Shown: positions 8,409-17,460 of the stretch, piece by piece
Layout: each line of letters begins with the position of its first letter
Position numbering within the stretch: the first letter of the stretch is position 1
Source: an uncultured Blautia sp.
GTDB lineage: Bacteria; Bacillota; Clostridia; Lachnospirales; Lachnospiraceae
Assembly: GCA_934358405.1 (NCBI GenBank)
Contig: CAKRKL010000004.1
Span: forward strand, 1-44,948
Direction of reading: 5' to 3'
Length of the DNA: 44,948 nt
Program-made: the position numbers and the translations under genes
The notes under the pieces: model-generated
Told to the model about the DNA's origin: nothing
Seen by the model: only the letters and a program-made list of their open reading frames with translations
Database searches by the model: none

Positions 8409-10523
8409 ATGGGAGATTATGTTAATGTGAAGGAATTATTCGGATGCGATGTCTTCAATGATTCCGTCATGCAGGAACGTCTGCCGAAGAAAGTTTACAA
8501 GGAACTGAAGAAGACCATAGAAGAAGGCAAGGAGCTTTCCATGGAGATTGCGGACGTGGTTGCTCATGAGATGAAGGAATGGGCCATTGAAAAGGGTGCT
8601 ACTCATTACAGCCACTGGTTCCAGCCGCTTACAGGCGTAACTGCAGAGAAGCATGATGCATTTATCACCGCACCTATGGAAAATGGAAAGGTTCTTCAGA
8701 GCTTTTCCGGTAAAGAGCTGATAAAGGGTGAACCGGATGCTTCATCATTTCCATCAGGTGGACTTCGTGCAACCTTTGAGGCAAGAGGATACACAACATG
8801 GGATTGTACCTCCCCGGCATTTGTAAGACATGACGCAGCAGGCGGAACCTTATGCATTCCTACTGCATTTTGCTCCTATACAGGAGAAGCACTTGACCAG
8901 AAGACCCCGCTTCTTCGTTCTATGGAAGCGATTAACATACAGTCATTAAGACTTCTCAGATTATTTGGAAATACTACATCCAAACGTGTTACACCTTCCG
9001 TTGGTGCTGAACAGGAGTACTTCCTTGTTGATAAAGAGAAATATATGCAGAGAAAAGACCTGGTTTATACAGGCCGTACTCTTTTCGGAGCAATGCCGCC
9101 TAAGGGACAGGAGATGGACGATCATTATTTCGGAACCATCCGTCAGAGAGTTTCAGCATATATGAAAGAAGTAAATGAGGAGTGCTGGAAGCTGGGCGTG
9201 ACAGCCAAGACACAGCATAATGAGGTTGCTCCGGCACAGCATGAGCTGGCTCCTATTTATGCTCCGGTAAATATTGCAGCAGATCATAACCAGATTATGA
9301 TGCGTATTTTGAAGAAAGTGGCAAGCCGTCACGGAATGCGCTGTCTTCTCCATGAGAAACCATTTGCAGGGCTGAATGGATCCGGTAAACACAACAACTG
9401 GTCTCTTACCACAGATGATGGGATCAATCTTCTGGAACCGGGAAAAACCCCTCATGAGAATATACAGTTCCTTCTGGTGCTTACCTGTATTCTGAAGGCA
9501 GTTGACAAGCACGCGGATCTTCTTCGCGAATCAGCAGCTGATGTTGGAAATGACCATCGACTTGGTGGACATGAAGCTCCGCCGGCAGTCATTTCCGTTT
9601 TCCTTGGCGAACAGCTTGAGGATGTGCTGGAGCAGCTGATCAGTACCGGAACAGCTACAAGAAGCAAGACTGGAGAGAAGCTTACTACAGGGGTTAAGAC
9701 ACTTCCGGATTTCATGAAGGATGCTACAGACCGTAACCGTACTTCACCGTTTGCCTTTACCGGAAATAAATTTGAGTTCCGTATGGTTGGCTCCAAGGAT
9801 TCTATTTCTGCCTGCAATGTAGTGCTGAACACGATTACAGCGGAAGCATTTAAGGAAGCCTGTGATATACTGGAAGCAGCAGATGACTTTGATCTGGCAG
9901 TTCACGATCTGATCAAGAAATATGCCACAGAGCATCAGAGAATCGTATTTAATGGCAATGGATATGCTCCGGAATGGGAAAAAGAAGCACGCCGACGCGG
10001 ACTTCCGATTCTGCCGTCTATGGTAGATGCAATTCCGGCCCTGACAACAGAGAAGGCAGTAGAGCTTTTCGGGGAGTTTGGGGTATTTACAAAAACAGAG
10101 CTGGAGTCAAGAGCTGAAATTCAGTATGAAATTTATGCCAAAGCAATCAACATTGAAACCAAGACCATGATTGACATGGCGACCAAGCAGATCATTCCGG
10201 CAGTAATCAAGTATACTACAGTTCTTGCCGAATCCATTAATCAGGTAAAAGCAGTAGGTCCTATCGATGTAAGCGTGCAGACGGACCTTCTGAAAAAGGC
10301 AAGTAAGCTTCTGAAGGAAGTAAATAGTGCCATGAATAAACTGAGTAAGCTGGTAGATCAGGTGGAGAATTATCCGGAAGGACGTGACAGAGCAGTGTTC
10401 TGCAAAGAGAAGCTGGTACCTGCAATGGAAAAGTTAAGAGAGCCGGTTGATGAGCTGGAAATGCTGGTTGACAAGGAAATGTGGCCGATGCCATCTTACG
10501 GAGATCTGGTTTTTGAGCCGTAA
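8409..10523 (+). CDS. glnN: Glutamine synthetase type III
   Basis: It makes glutamine from glutamate, ammonia and ATP, the main entry of nitrogen. The type III class is much larger than type I; this protein has 704 residues from ATG 8409, preceded by GAGAGGAGAGG. An upstream in-frame ATG at 8334 would run through the inverted repeat and is unlikely. Features are the N-terminal type III-specific region ([13 protein letters not shown]), [16 protein letters not shown], the [10 protein letters not shown] metal-binding strand, and the [18 protein letters not shown] loop. The C-terminal helical region lacks the type I adenylylation tyrosine motif. A hairpin terminator follows the stop. Confidence 0.95.
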   Translation: MGDYVNVKELFGCDVFNDSVMQERLPKKVYKELKKTIEEGKELSMEIADVVAHEMKEWAIEKGATHYSHWFQPLTGVTAEKHDAFITAPMENGKVLQSFSGKELIKGEPDASSFPSGGLRATFEARGYTTWDCTSPAFVRHDAAGGTLCIPTAFCSYTGEALDQKTPLLRSMEAINIQSLRLLRLFGNTTSKRVTPSVGAEQEYFLVDKEKYMQRKDLVYTGRTLFGAMPPKGQEMDDHYFGTIRQRVSAYMKEVNEECWKLGVTAKTQHNEVAPAQHELAPIYAPVNIAADHNQIMMRILKKVASRHGMRCLLHEKPFAGLNGSGKHNNWSLTTDDGINLLEPGKTPHENIQFLLVLTCILKAVDKHADLLRESAADVGNDHRLGGHEAPPAVISVFLGEQLEDVLEQLISTGTATRSKTGEKLTTGVKTLPDFMKDATDRNRTSPFAFTGNKFEFRMVGSKDSISACNVVLNTITAEAFKEACDILEAADDFDLAVHDLIKKYATEHQRIVFNGNGYAPEWEKEARRRGLPILPSMVDAIPALTTEKAVELFGEFGVFTKTELESRAEIQYEIYAKAINIETKTMIDMATKQIIPAVIKYTTVLAESINQVKAVGPIDVSVQTDLLKKASKLLKEVNSAMNKLSKLVDQVENYPEGRDRAVFCKEKLVPAMEKLREPVDELEMLVDKEMWPMPSYGDLVFEP

Positions 10524-10532
10524 GCTTTTGAG

Positions 10533-10558
10533 GAGGACTGTACAAACAGTCCTCTTTT
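10533..10558 (+). terminator. Intrinsic terminator after glnN
   Basis: GAGGACTGT (10533-10541) pairs perfectly with ACAGTCCTC (10546-10554) around ACAA. It is followed by TTTT. Confidence 0.85.
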
Positions 10559-10605
10559 CCGTTAAAGGGATAAAGTGTATAAAACGACAGGAGATTTAAA
10601 CGTAC

Positions 10606-11526
10606 ATGAGTGAATTTGATTTTTTAGAGGAACAGGGGGTTGCGGCCGGGCTGATCAAGGCTGCAGCAGAATACAGAAAAGAGCATGGTGTTTCAGAGGA
10701 AGCAAAGCACCGTCTTATTAGGCCCTCTCTTCCGTTTTATGGAAAGAAAACTCTGGAAATGGGTATGGCAGCTATTTTGGAGGGAGAAAATCTTCTTCTG
10801 GCAGGTCCGAAGGCAACCGGAAAAAATGTGCTGGCAGAAAACCTGGCATTTATTTTCGGACGTCCGGTATATAACGTATCCTTCCATGTTAATACCAACA
10901 GTGGAGATCTGATCGGTACCGATACCTTTGAGGACAATCAGGTGAAGCTTCGCAAGGGCAGCATTTATCAGTGCGCCCAGGAAGGTGGATTTGGAATTCT
11001 GGATGAGATCAATATGGCAAAAAATGATGCGGTTTCTGTGCTTCATGCTACTTTGGATTATCGCCGCTCTATTGATGTACCTGGCTATGATAAGATTGAG
11101 CTTCATCCTGCTGCAAGATTTATCGGAACCATGAATTATGGTTATGCAGGAACGAAGGAGCTGAATGAGGCTCTGGTGTCCAGATTTCTGGTAATTGACA
11201 TGCCGGCACAAAACGAAGAAGCACTGGGCTTTATTTTTGGAAGAATGTTTCCGGATGCGAAAAAAGAGGCAGTGGAGCAGTTTATCGGTGTGTTTATGGA
11301 TCTCCAGCAAAAATCCATGAACAGTGAGATTTCCACAAAACCTCTGGATCTTCGCGGACTTCTGGCAGCTATGAAGATTGTGCGTACCGGACTTTCTCCA
11401 TGGCTGGCAGTGCGCATGGGAATTGTAAATAAGACCTTTGATGTATTTGAAAAGGAAATTGTGGAGGATGTGGTAAGAACCAGAATTCCTCAGAGCTGGA
11501 CGCGGGAAGATGTTTATGGAGAATAA
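10606..11526 (+). CDS. MoxR/NorQ/CbbQ-like AAA+ ATPase
   Basis: The 306-residue protein is an AAA+ ATPase of the MoxR class, whose members act with a VWA-domain partner to activate or remodel other proteins, often metalloenzymes. Walker A is GPKATGKN at 67-74, with Asn where Ser or Thr is usual. Walker B is GILDEINMAK at 130-139, sensor 1 lies around GTMNYG, and SRF fits an arginine finger. NVNTNSGDL-type pore residues (HVNTNSGDLIGTD) are similar to NorQ and CbbQ. It overlaps the downstream VWA gene by 11 or 17 bases, so the two are made together. The RBS AGGAG is about 12 nt upstream of ATG 10606. Its client is unknown. Confidence 0.88.
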   Translation: MSEFDFLEEQGVAAGLIKAAAEYRKEHGVSEEAKHRLIRPSLPFYGKKTLEMGMAAILEGENLLLAGPKATGKNVLAENLAFIFGRPVYNVSFHVNTNSGDLIGTDTFEDNQVKLRKGSIYQCAQEGGFGILDEINMAKNDAVSVLHATLDYRRSIDVPGYDKIELHPAARFIGTMNYGYAGTKELNEALVSRFLVIDMPAQNEEALGFIFGRMFPDAKKEAVEQFIGVFMDLQQKSMNSEISTKPLDLRGLLAAMKIVRTGLSPWLAVRMGIVNKTFDVFEKEIVEDVVRTRIPQSWTREDVYGE

Positions 11527-13357
11527 AGATAATCTTGAAGAGCCGGGCATTCAGGACTACCGGTTGGAGCTGGAAAACCGGATCCGAAATCTTTTATGGA
11601 CGATCAGCGGAGATTATACCCAACAGATGAAACCGGATGTTTCTCTTTTTCTGCGTTCTAAGGATATTGCCCTTTATGACGGAATCAAACAGGGAGCGCT
11701 GGCGAAATTCTTTGATAAAGATTTTCTGGGAATGTATCTGGTGAAGAAGATTTTTATGGGAGCTGATGAGATGGCACTTACGTTTGTGTCCCAGCTTTGT
11801 ATTGAGGAGGCCATCGGTGACAGAATCTGTCTGGAACGTCCGGGAATCTGGGAAATGCAGCGAAGAGCCTGTGAAGATATTCTTGACCAGGAATATGAGA
11901 AGCTGCCTTCACCTGCAGATAAGCTTGGATACCTTCGGGTGAATATGCTTCGAAGAAGAATCGATAAAGACAGGCGCAGGACGGCTGCTATGAAAATCAG
12001 CAGTGAAGGAGAAGGACTGCTTACCCAGAGCGGAATCTATCATTATATGAATGTGATAGCTGCAGCAGCAGACGCAAAGGATACCATGGCTTTGATCCGT
12101 ATCATTGATACGGTGTATAATGAAGTAGCTGATCCTGATTTTTCAAAAAAGGCAACTCTTGAACAGGTTCTGGCAGTTACCATAGAAGACCTTACGGAAT
12201 TTGACTGGAAAGATTACCTTTCCGAGGAAATGTATGAGGATGCTCTGGAAAGCTATATGGAGCAGCTGACTTCAAATGCTGCGGGGATGGAAAATGCAAA
12301 TGTGACTCAGGAGATGGAGGAAGAACGGCAAACCAGACATAAAATCAAGGTAGTACCGCCGGAAGCACTGGAGAAGGCACATACGTATGTGGAACTGAAT
12401 TTCGGTAAATCCTATCTGAATGAAGTGGAAGAGAAGCGGATGAACCTGCTGATGTGCCGTGACATCCACAGTGACTGCAGCTTATATTTTACAGAAGGAA
12501 TCCTGAAAAATCCGGTAAAACGAAATTATCAGTATGAGTATGCAAAAAGGCTGAAAAATAAGAACATCTGGCTTTATCATGACAAACACAGGATTGTGAA
12601 GAGAAACATCGCGCTTCTTACAGAAATGCTGAAGAAATCTCTGGTGATAAAAAGTGAGAGCCAGGAGATAATTTCTGATCGGGGGACCATTATACCTTCC
12701 AGGCTGTGGCGCATTGGAAGAAGCAGGGAAGCGAAGGTTTTCAGGCAGGAGCTTAAGGGGGATTCATCTGATTTTGTAGTGGATGTGCTGATTGATGCAA
12801 GCGGTTCACAAATGAGCCGCCAGGGTGAAGTGGCGCTGCAGGCATATATTATCAGCGAAGCCCTCAGCAACGCAGGACTTCCCCACCGGGTGATGAGCTA
12901 CTGCACATTCTGGGATTATACGATTATCCACCGCTTCCGGGAATATGATGATCCAAGAAGTGCTAATGAAAATATATTTAATTATGTAACCTCTTCTAAC
13001 AATCGTGACGGACTTGCTATCAGGGCAGCTGGCCATGGCCTTCTTATGCGGGAGGAAGAGAAAAAGATATTGATTATTTTGAGCGATGGGCGTCCTTATG
13101 ATGTAATTGTAAACCGTCCAAATGCCAGAAATCCAAAACCTTATCATGGAAAATACGCCATTACGGATACAGCAGCCCAGATCCGTAAGCTTCGCAGCCA
13201 GGGAGTAAGTGTTCTGGGAGTTTTCGCAGGAGAAGAGAAAGATCTGGCAACAGAGAAAAAGATTTTTGGAAAAGATTTTGCATATATTCGGGATATTACA
13301 GGTTTTTCAAAAATTGTAGGGCGTTATCTTACGAAACAGCTGGAGGATGAGGAATAA
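11510..13357 (+). CDS. VWA-domain protein, NorD/CbbO-like
   Basis: This 615-residue protein is the likely partner of the preceding ATPase. The N-terminal 400 residues are mostly helical and not otherwise recognisable. The C-terminal von Willebrand A domain begins at VDVLIDASGSQMS, with the metal-ion (MIDAS) motif DASGS at 429-433, then a conserved Thr/Asp-bearing region (RDGLAIRAAG) and ILSDGRPYDV. This C-terminal pattern resembles NorD and CbbO, which with NorQ and CbbQ activate nitric oxide reductase and Rubisco; neither enzyme is encoded here. The start may be ATG 11510 or ATG 11516. It is followed 20 bases later by yitT. The assignment to family is good; the target is unknown. Confidence 0.85.
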   Translation: MFMENKDNLEEPGIQDYRLELENRIRNLLWTISGDYTQQMKPDVSLFLRSKDIALYDGIKQGALAKFFDKDFLGMYLVKKIFMGADEMALTFVSQLCIEEAIGDRICLERPGIWEMQRRACEDILDQEYEKLPSPADKLGYLRVNMLRRRIDKDRRRTAAMKISSEGEGLLTQSGIYHYMNVIAAAADAKDTMALIRIIDTVYNEVADPDFSKKATLEQVLAVTIEDLTEFDWKDYLSEEMYEDALESYMEQLTSNAAGMENANVTQEMEEERQTRHKIKVVPPEALEKAHTYVELNFGKSYLNEVEEKRMNLLMCRDIHSDCSLYFTEGILKNPVKRNYQYEYAKRLKNKNIWLYHDKHRIVKRNIALLTEMLKKSLVIKSESQEIISDRGTIIPSRLWRIGRSREAKVFRQELKGDSSDFVVDVLIDASGSQMSRQGEVALQAYIISEALSNAGLPHRVMSYCTFWDYTIIHRFREYDDPRSANENIFNYVTSSNNRDGLAIRAAGHGLLMREEEKKILIILSDGRPYDVIVNRPNARNPKPYHGKYAITDTAAQIRKLRSQGVSVLGVFAGEEKDLATEKKIFGKDFAYIRDITGFSKIVGRYLTKQLEDEE

Positions 13358-13377
13358 AAAGAAAAAGGAGTGTGACT

Positions 13378-14247
13378 ATGTTTCAAAATAACAAAAGAGC
13401 TGTATATCTGGATTATGTGATGATTATTGTAGGAACTGCATTAATGGCAACAGCAATAAACAGTGTTTTTGATATGTCGGGAATGGTAACCGGAGGGTTT
13501 TCCGGTATTGCTATTCTGGTGAAGGAATGGACTCAGGGCATTATTCCGGGGGGCGTACCGCTGTGGATCACAAATATGAGCCTGAATATTCCGCTTTTTT
13601 TGATTGGAATGAAAATAAGCGGATTTCAGTTTGTAAAAAAAGCACTGGTAGGAGAAATTTGTCTGTCCTTTTGGCTGGCTGTGATGCCTGCCATTAATAT
13701 TGCAGGAAACGATCTGCTGCTGGCAGCTGTATACGGTGGTGTGATTCAGGGAATTGGAATCGGACTTGTATTTCTCGGCAGAGGAACCACTGGTGGTACG
13801 GATATGATGGCTGCGCTGCTTCAGAGAAAACTGAAGCATTATTCCATTGCCCAGATCATGCAGTTTATTGATGGGGCAATCGTGCTTGTAGGTATGTATG
13901 TGTTTGGTGTACAGAAAGCATTATATGCGATCATTGCAGTTTTTCTTGTAACTAAGGTATCTGATGGTATGATCGAAGGCCTGAAGTTTTCCAAGCAGGC
14001 TTATATCATAACCAGCAAGCCTGAAGAAGTTGCCAGTGAGATTATGAAGAAGCTGGATCGCGGTGTTACAGGAATTCATGGAAAAGGAATGTATTCTGAT
14101 CAGGACAAGCTACTGCTTTATTGTGTAGTTGGCCGTAAGGAAATCGTAGCCCTGAAAGAACTGGTAGATTTCATTGATCCCAGCGCTTTTGTGATTGTAT
14201 CTGATGTCAGAGAAGTTCTCGGAGAAGGATTTATAGAAAGAAAATAA
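13378..14247 (+). CDS. YitT family membrane protein
   Basis: The protein has about 289 residues. The first 200 form five or six hydrophobic segments of the YitT (DUF161) type, including GMVTGGFSGIAI and a glycine-rich GRGTTGGTDMMAALLQRK segment. The last 80 residues are a soluble DUF2179 domain (KPEEVASEIMKKLDRGVTGIHG). Family function is not established, though a transport role is often suggested. ATG 13378 is preferred because AAAGGAG ends 7 nt before it; a GTG at 13372 is also in frame but too close. It follows the VWA gene by 20 bases, so may share its transcript. Confidence 0.9.
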   Translation: MFQNNKRAVYLDYVMIIVGTALMATAINSVFDMSGMVTGGFSGIAILVKEWTQGIIPGGVPLWITNMSLNIPLFLIGMKISGFQFVKKALVGEICLSFWLAVMPAINIAGNDLLLAAVYGGVIQGIGIGLVFLGRGTTGGTDMMAALLQRKLKHYSIAQIMQFIDGAIVLVGMYVFGVQKALYAIIAVFLVTKVSDGMIEGLKFSKQAYIITSKPEEVASEIMKKLDRGVTGIHGKGMYSDQDKLLLYCVVGRKEIVALKELVDFIDPSAFVIVSDVREVLGEGFIERK

Positions 14248-14358
14248 AAAATACATCATAAATTTGTAAATTTTTTCTGATTTCCTCTTTCTTTTTTGGT
14301 GATTTTGTATTAAAATAGTTCCATGAATATCGGAATGACTTTTATTCATAGTGATATT

Positions 14359-14371
14359 GCCGTCAGACGGC
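14359..14371 (+). other. Short hairpin upstream of the PucR-type regulator
   Basis: GCCGT pairs with ACGGC around CAG, within the 185-base gap between yitT and the regulator. No T-run follows. It may be part of the regulator's own leader; support is weak. Confidence 0.25.
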
Positions 14372-14432
14372 ATATCCGTTTAAGCTGGTTTATCCGGCAC
14401 ACATATATTTTACAAGAAGGGATGGAAGGGTA

Positions 14433-15521
14433 ATGATATCGAATCAGGTACTGCAGAATACACTTGAGGGGCTCAAGGAGATATCCAGGACAGAGTTTTG
14501 CATTATTGATACAGATGGCAAGACACTGGCGTCCACCTACAGTGATTTTGAGATTCAACCGCAAGATGTCCAGGCATTTGTGGAATCCCAGGCTGCCAGC
14601 CAGCTTGTGAAAGGTTACCAGTATTTCAAGGTCTGTGATGATTATCAGCTGGAATATATTCTGGTTGCTCACGGAGAAGATGAAGATACTTATATGGTAG
14701 GAAAGCTTGCAGCTTTTCAGATACAGAGTCTGATCGTGGCATATAAGGAACGTTTTGACAAGGACAGCTTTATTAAAAACCTGTTGCTTGATAATCTGCT
14801 TCTGGTGGATATTTATAATCGCGCGAAGAAGCTTCACATTGAAGCAGATGTGCGCCGTGTGGTTATGATTCTGGAGTTGGAGCAGGAGAGAGAACACAGC
14901 TCTATGGAGAGCGTGAAGAGCCTGTTCGGCGGTAAGAGCAAGGACTTTATCACAGCGGTTGATGAGAAGAGCATTATCATTGTAAAGGAGCTTGAGGAGA
15001 ATGAGGGCTATGAAGAGATGAATAAGCTTGCCCAGACCATTCTTGATACTCTGGGATTTGATAAAGAGAGTAATACACATATTGCATACGGAACTATCGT
15101 AAGTGAGCTTAAGGAGGTTTCCCGTTCCTATAAGGAGGCGAGAATGGCCCTTGATGTAGGCAAGATCTTCTCACCGGAGAAGGATGTAATCGCTTACAGC
15201 TCTCTTGGAATCGGCCGTCTGATCTATCAGCTTCCGATCCCGCTGTGCAAGATGTTCATTAAGGAAATCTTTGGCGGCAAGTCTCCGGATGATTTTGATG
15301 AGGAGACTCTGGTCACAATTGACAAGTTCTTTGAGAACAGCCTGAATGTATCCGAGACATCCAGACAGCTGTATATTCATCGTAATACGCTTGTATATCG
15401 TCTGGATAAACTTCAGAAGAGTACCGGACTGGATCTTCGCGTATTTGAGGATGCCATTACATTTAAGATTGCGTTAATGGTTGTGCGCTATATGAAATAT
15501 ATGGAGACTCTGGAATATTAA
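14433..15521 (+). CDS. PucR/CdaR-type helix-turn-helix regulator
   Basis: This 362-residue protein is a probable transcription regulator. The N-terminal 130 residues look like a small sensory domain (EFCIIDTDGKTLAS). The middle is a GGDEF-like fold of the CdaR type (RRVVMILELEQ, then a YGTIVSELKEVSRSYKEARMAL segment, which is common in this family). The C-terminal 60 residues carry the PucR HTH (NVSETSRQLYIHRNTLVYRLDKLQKSTGLD). Family members sense sugar acids, purines or other small molecules, and the ligand here cannot be inferred. It stands alone between yitT and ftsE, with a terminator after it. Confidence 0.88.
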   Translation: MISNQVLQNTLEGLKEISRTEFCIIDTDGKTLASTYSDFEIQPQDVQAFVESQAASQLVKGYQYFKVCDDYQLEYILVAHGEDEDTYMVGKLAAFQIQSLIVAYKERFDKDSFIKNLLLDNLLLVDIYNRAKKLHIEADVRRVVMILELEQEREHSSMESVKSLFGGKSKDFITAVDEKSIIIVKELEENEGYEEMNKLAQTILDTLGFDKESNTHIAYGTIVSELKEVSRSYKEARMALDVGKIFSPEKDVIAYSSLGIGRLIYQLPIPLCKMFIKEIFGGKSPDDFDEETLVTIDKFFENSLNVSETSRQLYIHRNTLVYRLDKLQKSTGLDLRVFEDAITFKIALMVVRYMKYMETLEY

Positions 15522-15568
15522 TATAGAGAGCATTAAGGAACTATCCTATTACTTTTGCGAATTTTTAT

Positions 15569-15604
15569 ATGCCTGTCGTTTGAAAAAAGCGGCAGGCATT
15601 TTTG
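15569..15604 (+). terminator. Intrinsic terminator after the PucR-type regulator
   Basis: ATGCCTGTCG (15569-15578) pairs with CGGCAGGCAT (15590-15599) with one T-G pair, around TTTGAAAAAAG. A five-T run follows. It separates this gene from ftsE. Confidence 0.87.
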
Positions 15605-15776
15605 TATGTTTCCTTTGTGAAATCTCTTGCGTTCTTTCTATTCTTTGGTATAATTAAGTACTGCTTACAAACAGGTGAAAAATAAGGTTGCATTTTCATC
15701 TGACATATATTACAATATTGTTACACAAAAATTAAGAAAATTACAAAGCTTATGTTTGAAAAATAAGGAGGATATC

Positions 15777-16460
15777 ATGATTGATCTGATAGATGTGAGC
15801 AAGTCCTATGGTCAGGGACTGCCAGCAGTGAATCACGCCAATCTCCATGTAGATAAGGGGGAGTTTGTATTTATAGTAGGAAGCAGCGGTTCCGGTAAGT
15901 CTACCCTGATCAAGCTTCTTCTTAAGGAGCTTGATTCTACATCCGGCACTATTATTGTAAGCGGGGAGAAGCTTGAGGGAATGAAGCATCGCCGTGTGGC
16001 GAAGTACCGCCGTAAGCTTGGAGTTGTATTCCAGGATTTCCGTCTTCTGAAGGACAGGGATGTTTACGAGAATGTTGCATTTGCGCAGCGTGTAGTAAAT
16101 CGTCCTACAAGAGTTATCCGCAAGCGCGTGCCTGAGGTTTTGCAGGAGGTTGGGCTGGCAGGCAAATACAAAGCATACCCGGATGAGCTTTCCGGAGGTG
16201 AGCAGCAGAGAGTTGCTCTTGCCAGAGCTATTGTAAATCGCCCGGATATTCTTCTTGCAGATGAGCCTACAGGTAACCTGGATCCGAAGACCTCTGAGGA
16301 GATTATGAAGCTTCTTGAAGAGATCAATGAACGTGGAACTACGGTTCTGGTAGTAACTCACAACAAAGAGATTGTCAATTCCATGAAGAAGCGTGTACTC
16401 ACCATGCATAATGGAGTGATTATCAGTGATGAGAAAGAGGGAGAATATTATGAGGCCTAG
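15777..16460 (+). CDS. ftsE: Cell division ATP-binding protein FtsE
   Basis: FtsE is the ATPase of the FtsEX complex at the division site, which controls peptidoglycan hydrolases from inside the cell. From ATG 15777 the protein has 228 residues; AAGGAGG lies 6 nt upstream. The open frame extends 34 codons further upstream but that stretch is AT-rich and not FtsE-like. Motifs are Walker [10 protein letters not shown], the Q-loop VFQDFRLL, the signature [14 protein letters not shown], Walker [13 protein letters not shown] and the switch His in VVTHN. It overlaps ftsX by 11 bases, so the two subunits are made together. Confidence 0.96.
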   Translation: MIDLIDVSKSYGQGLPAVNHANLHVDKGEFVFIVGSSGSGKSTLIKLLLKELDSTSGTIIVSGEKLEGMKHRRVAKYRRKLGVVFQDFRLLKDRDVYENVAFAQRVVNRPTRVIRKRVPEVLQEVGLAGKYKAYPDELSGGEQQRVALARAIVNRPDILLADEPTGNLDPKTSEEIMKLLEEINERGTTVLVVTHNKEIVNSMKKRVLTMHNGVIISDEKEGEYYEA

Positions 16461-17358
16461 TACGATCTGGTATACCCTGAAGCAGGGTGTTAAGAATATC
16501 AGGAGAAATTTTATGTTTTCCATTGCTTCTGTTATTACAATGGCGGCATGTATTTTTCTCTTTGGAATTTTCTTTTCTATTGTAAACAATGTTAATACGC
16601 TGGCACACAAGGTAGAAGAAGATGTTCCTATTACTGTACTCTTTAATGAGGGAACCACCCAGGAACAGATGGATGCAGTGGGGGATCTGATCCGGCAGCG
16701 GCCGGAGGTTTCCAAGATAGAGTTCGAGTCTGCTGATGAAGCATGGGAGAAAATGAAGAAGGAATATTTCGGGGATGATGCGGAGGCGGCTGATGGCTTT
16801 AAGGACGATAATCCTCTTGCAAACTCATCCAACTATCGTGTATACATGAATAACATTGAGAAACAGTCTGAGCTGGTTGCTTATATCAAAACATTGGATA
16901 ATGTCCGTGAGGTTAACCAGTCTGAGCAGGCTGCTAAGACCCTGGGCTCCATCAACCGTATTGTTTCTTATGTATCTATGGCAGTTATTGCAATTTTGCT
17001 GATTATTTCCATTTTCCTGATCAGTAATACTATTTCTGTTGGTATTACCGTGCGTAAGGCAGAAATCGGAATCATGAAATATATAGGTGCTACAGACAGC
17101 TTTGTACGCGCACCGTTTCTTCTGGAGGGTATGGTGCTTGGTCTGGTGGGAGCAGGAATTCCGCTTGTAATTCTGTATTTCTGCTATAATAGTGTGGTAA
17201 CCTATGTGTATACAAAGTTTAGTGTGCTTATGGGAGTTGTGGATTTTATTCCTGTGGGACAGATTTATCAGACACTGGTTCCTATTGCTTTGGCATTGGG
17301 CCTTGGAATCGGTCTTGTTGGAAGCTTTATCACTACAAGAAAACACTTGAAGGTGTGA
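16450..17358 (+). CDS. ftsX: Cell division membrane protein FtsX
   Basis: FtsX is the permease-like partner of FtsE. From ATG 16450 the protein has 302 residues, with an RBS in GAGGGAG of the ftsE end. The N terminus ([19 protein letters not shown]) is typical. The first membrane segment is near residues 20-45, an extracellular domain of about 120 residues follows (VPITVLFNEGTT...), and three further membrane segments are in the C-terminal half, with the FtsX signature AEIGIMKYIGATDSFV. It overlaps ftsE by 11 bases. The S41 protease gene follows 102 bases later. Confidence 0.95.
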   Translation: MRPSTIWYTLKQGVKNIRRNFMFSIASVITMAACIFLFGIFFSIVNNVNTLAHKVEEDVPITVLFNEGTTQEQMDAVGDLIRQRPEVSKIEFESADEAWEKMKKEYFGDDAEAADGFKDDNPLANSSNYRVYMNNIEKQSELVAYIKTLDNVREVNQSEQAAKTLGSINRIVSYVSMAVIAILLIISIFLISNTISVGITVRKAEIGIMKYIGATDSFVRAPFLLEGMVLGLVGAGIPLVILYFCYNSVVTYVYTKFSVLMGVVDFIPVGQIYQTLVPIALALGLGIGLVGSFITTRKHLKV

Positions 17359-17443
17359 GAAAAGTGTTTTACAATAAAAGCGGTTATTGGCAATCCGCTT
17401 TTGGAAAAATGAAGGGCTGCTGGAGAAATCTGGCAGTCTTTTT
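17340..17443 (+). terminator. Three successive hairpins after ftsX
   Basis: Hairpin 1: AAAACACTT (17340-17348) with AAGTGTTTT (17362-17370), spanning the ftsX stop. Hairpin 2: AAAAGCGG (17376-17383) with CCGCTTTT (17395-17402). Hairpin 3: GGCTGC with GCAGTC (17415-17438), then TCTTTTTG. The third has the best T-run and looks like a true, perhaps partial, terminator before the S41 protease gene. Confidence 0.6.
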
Positions 17444-17460
17444 GTATAAAGGAGTAATAA

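Noticed and set aside
15675..15776. 34-codon N-terminal extension of FtsE
   Set aside because: AT-rich, not FtsE-like, and a strong RBS precedes ATG 15777.
15750..16832. 360-codon minus-strand frame over ftsE/ftsX
   Set aside because: Covers two certain genes and lacks a ribosome site and family resemblance.
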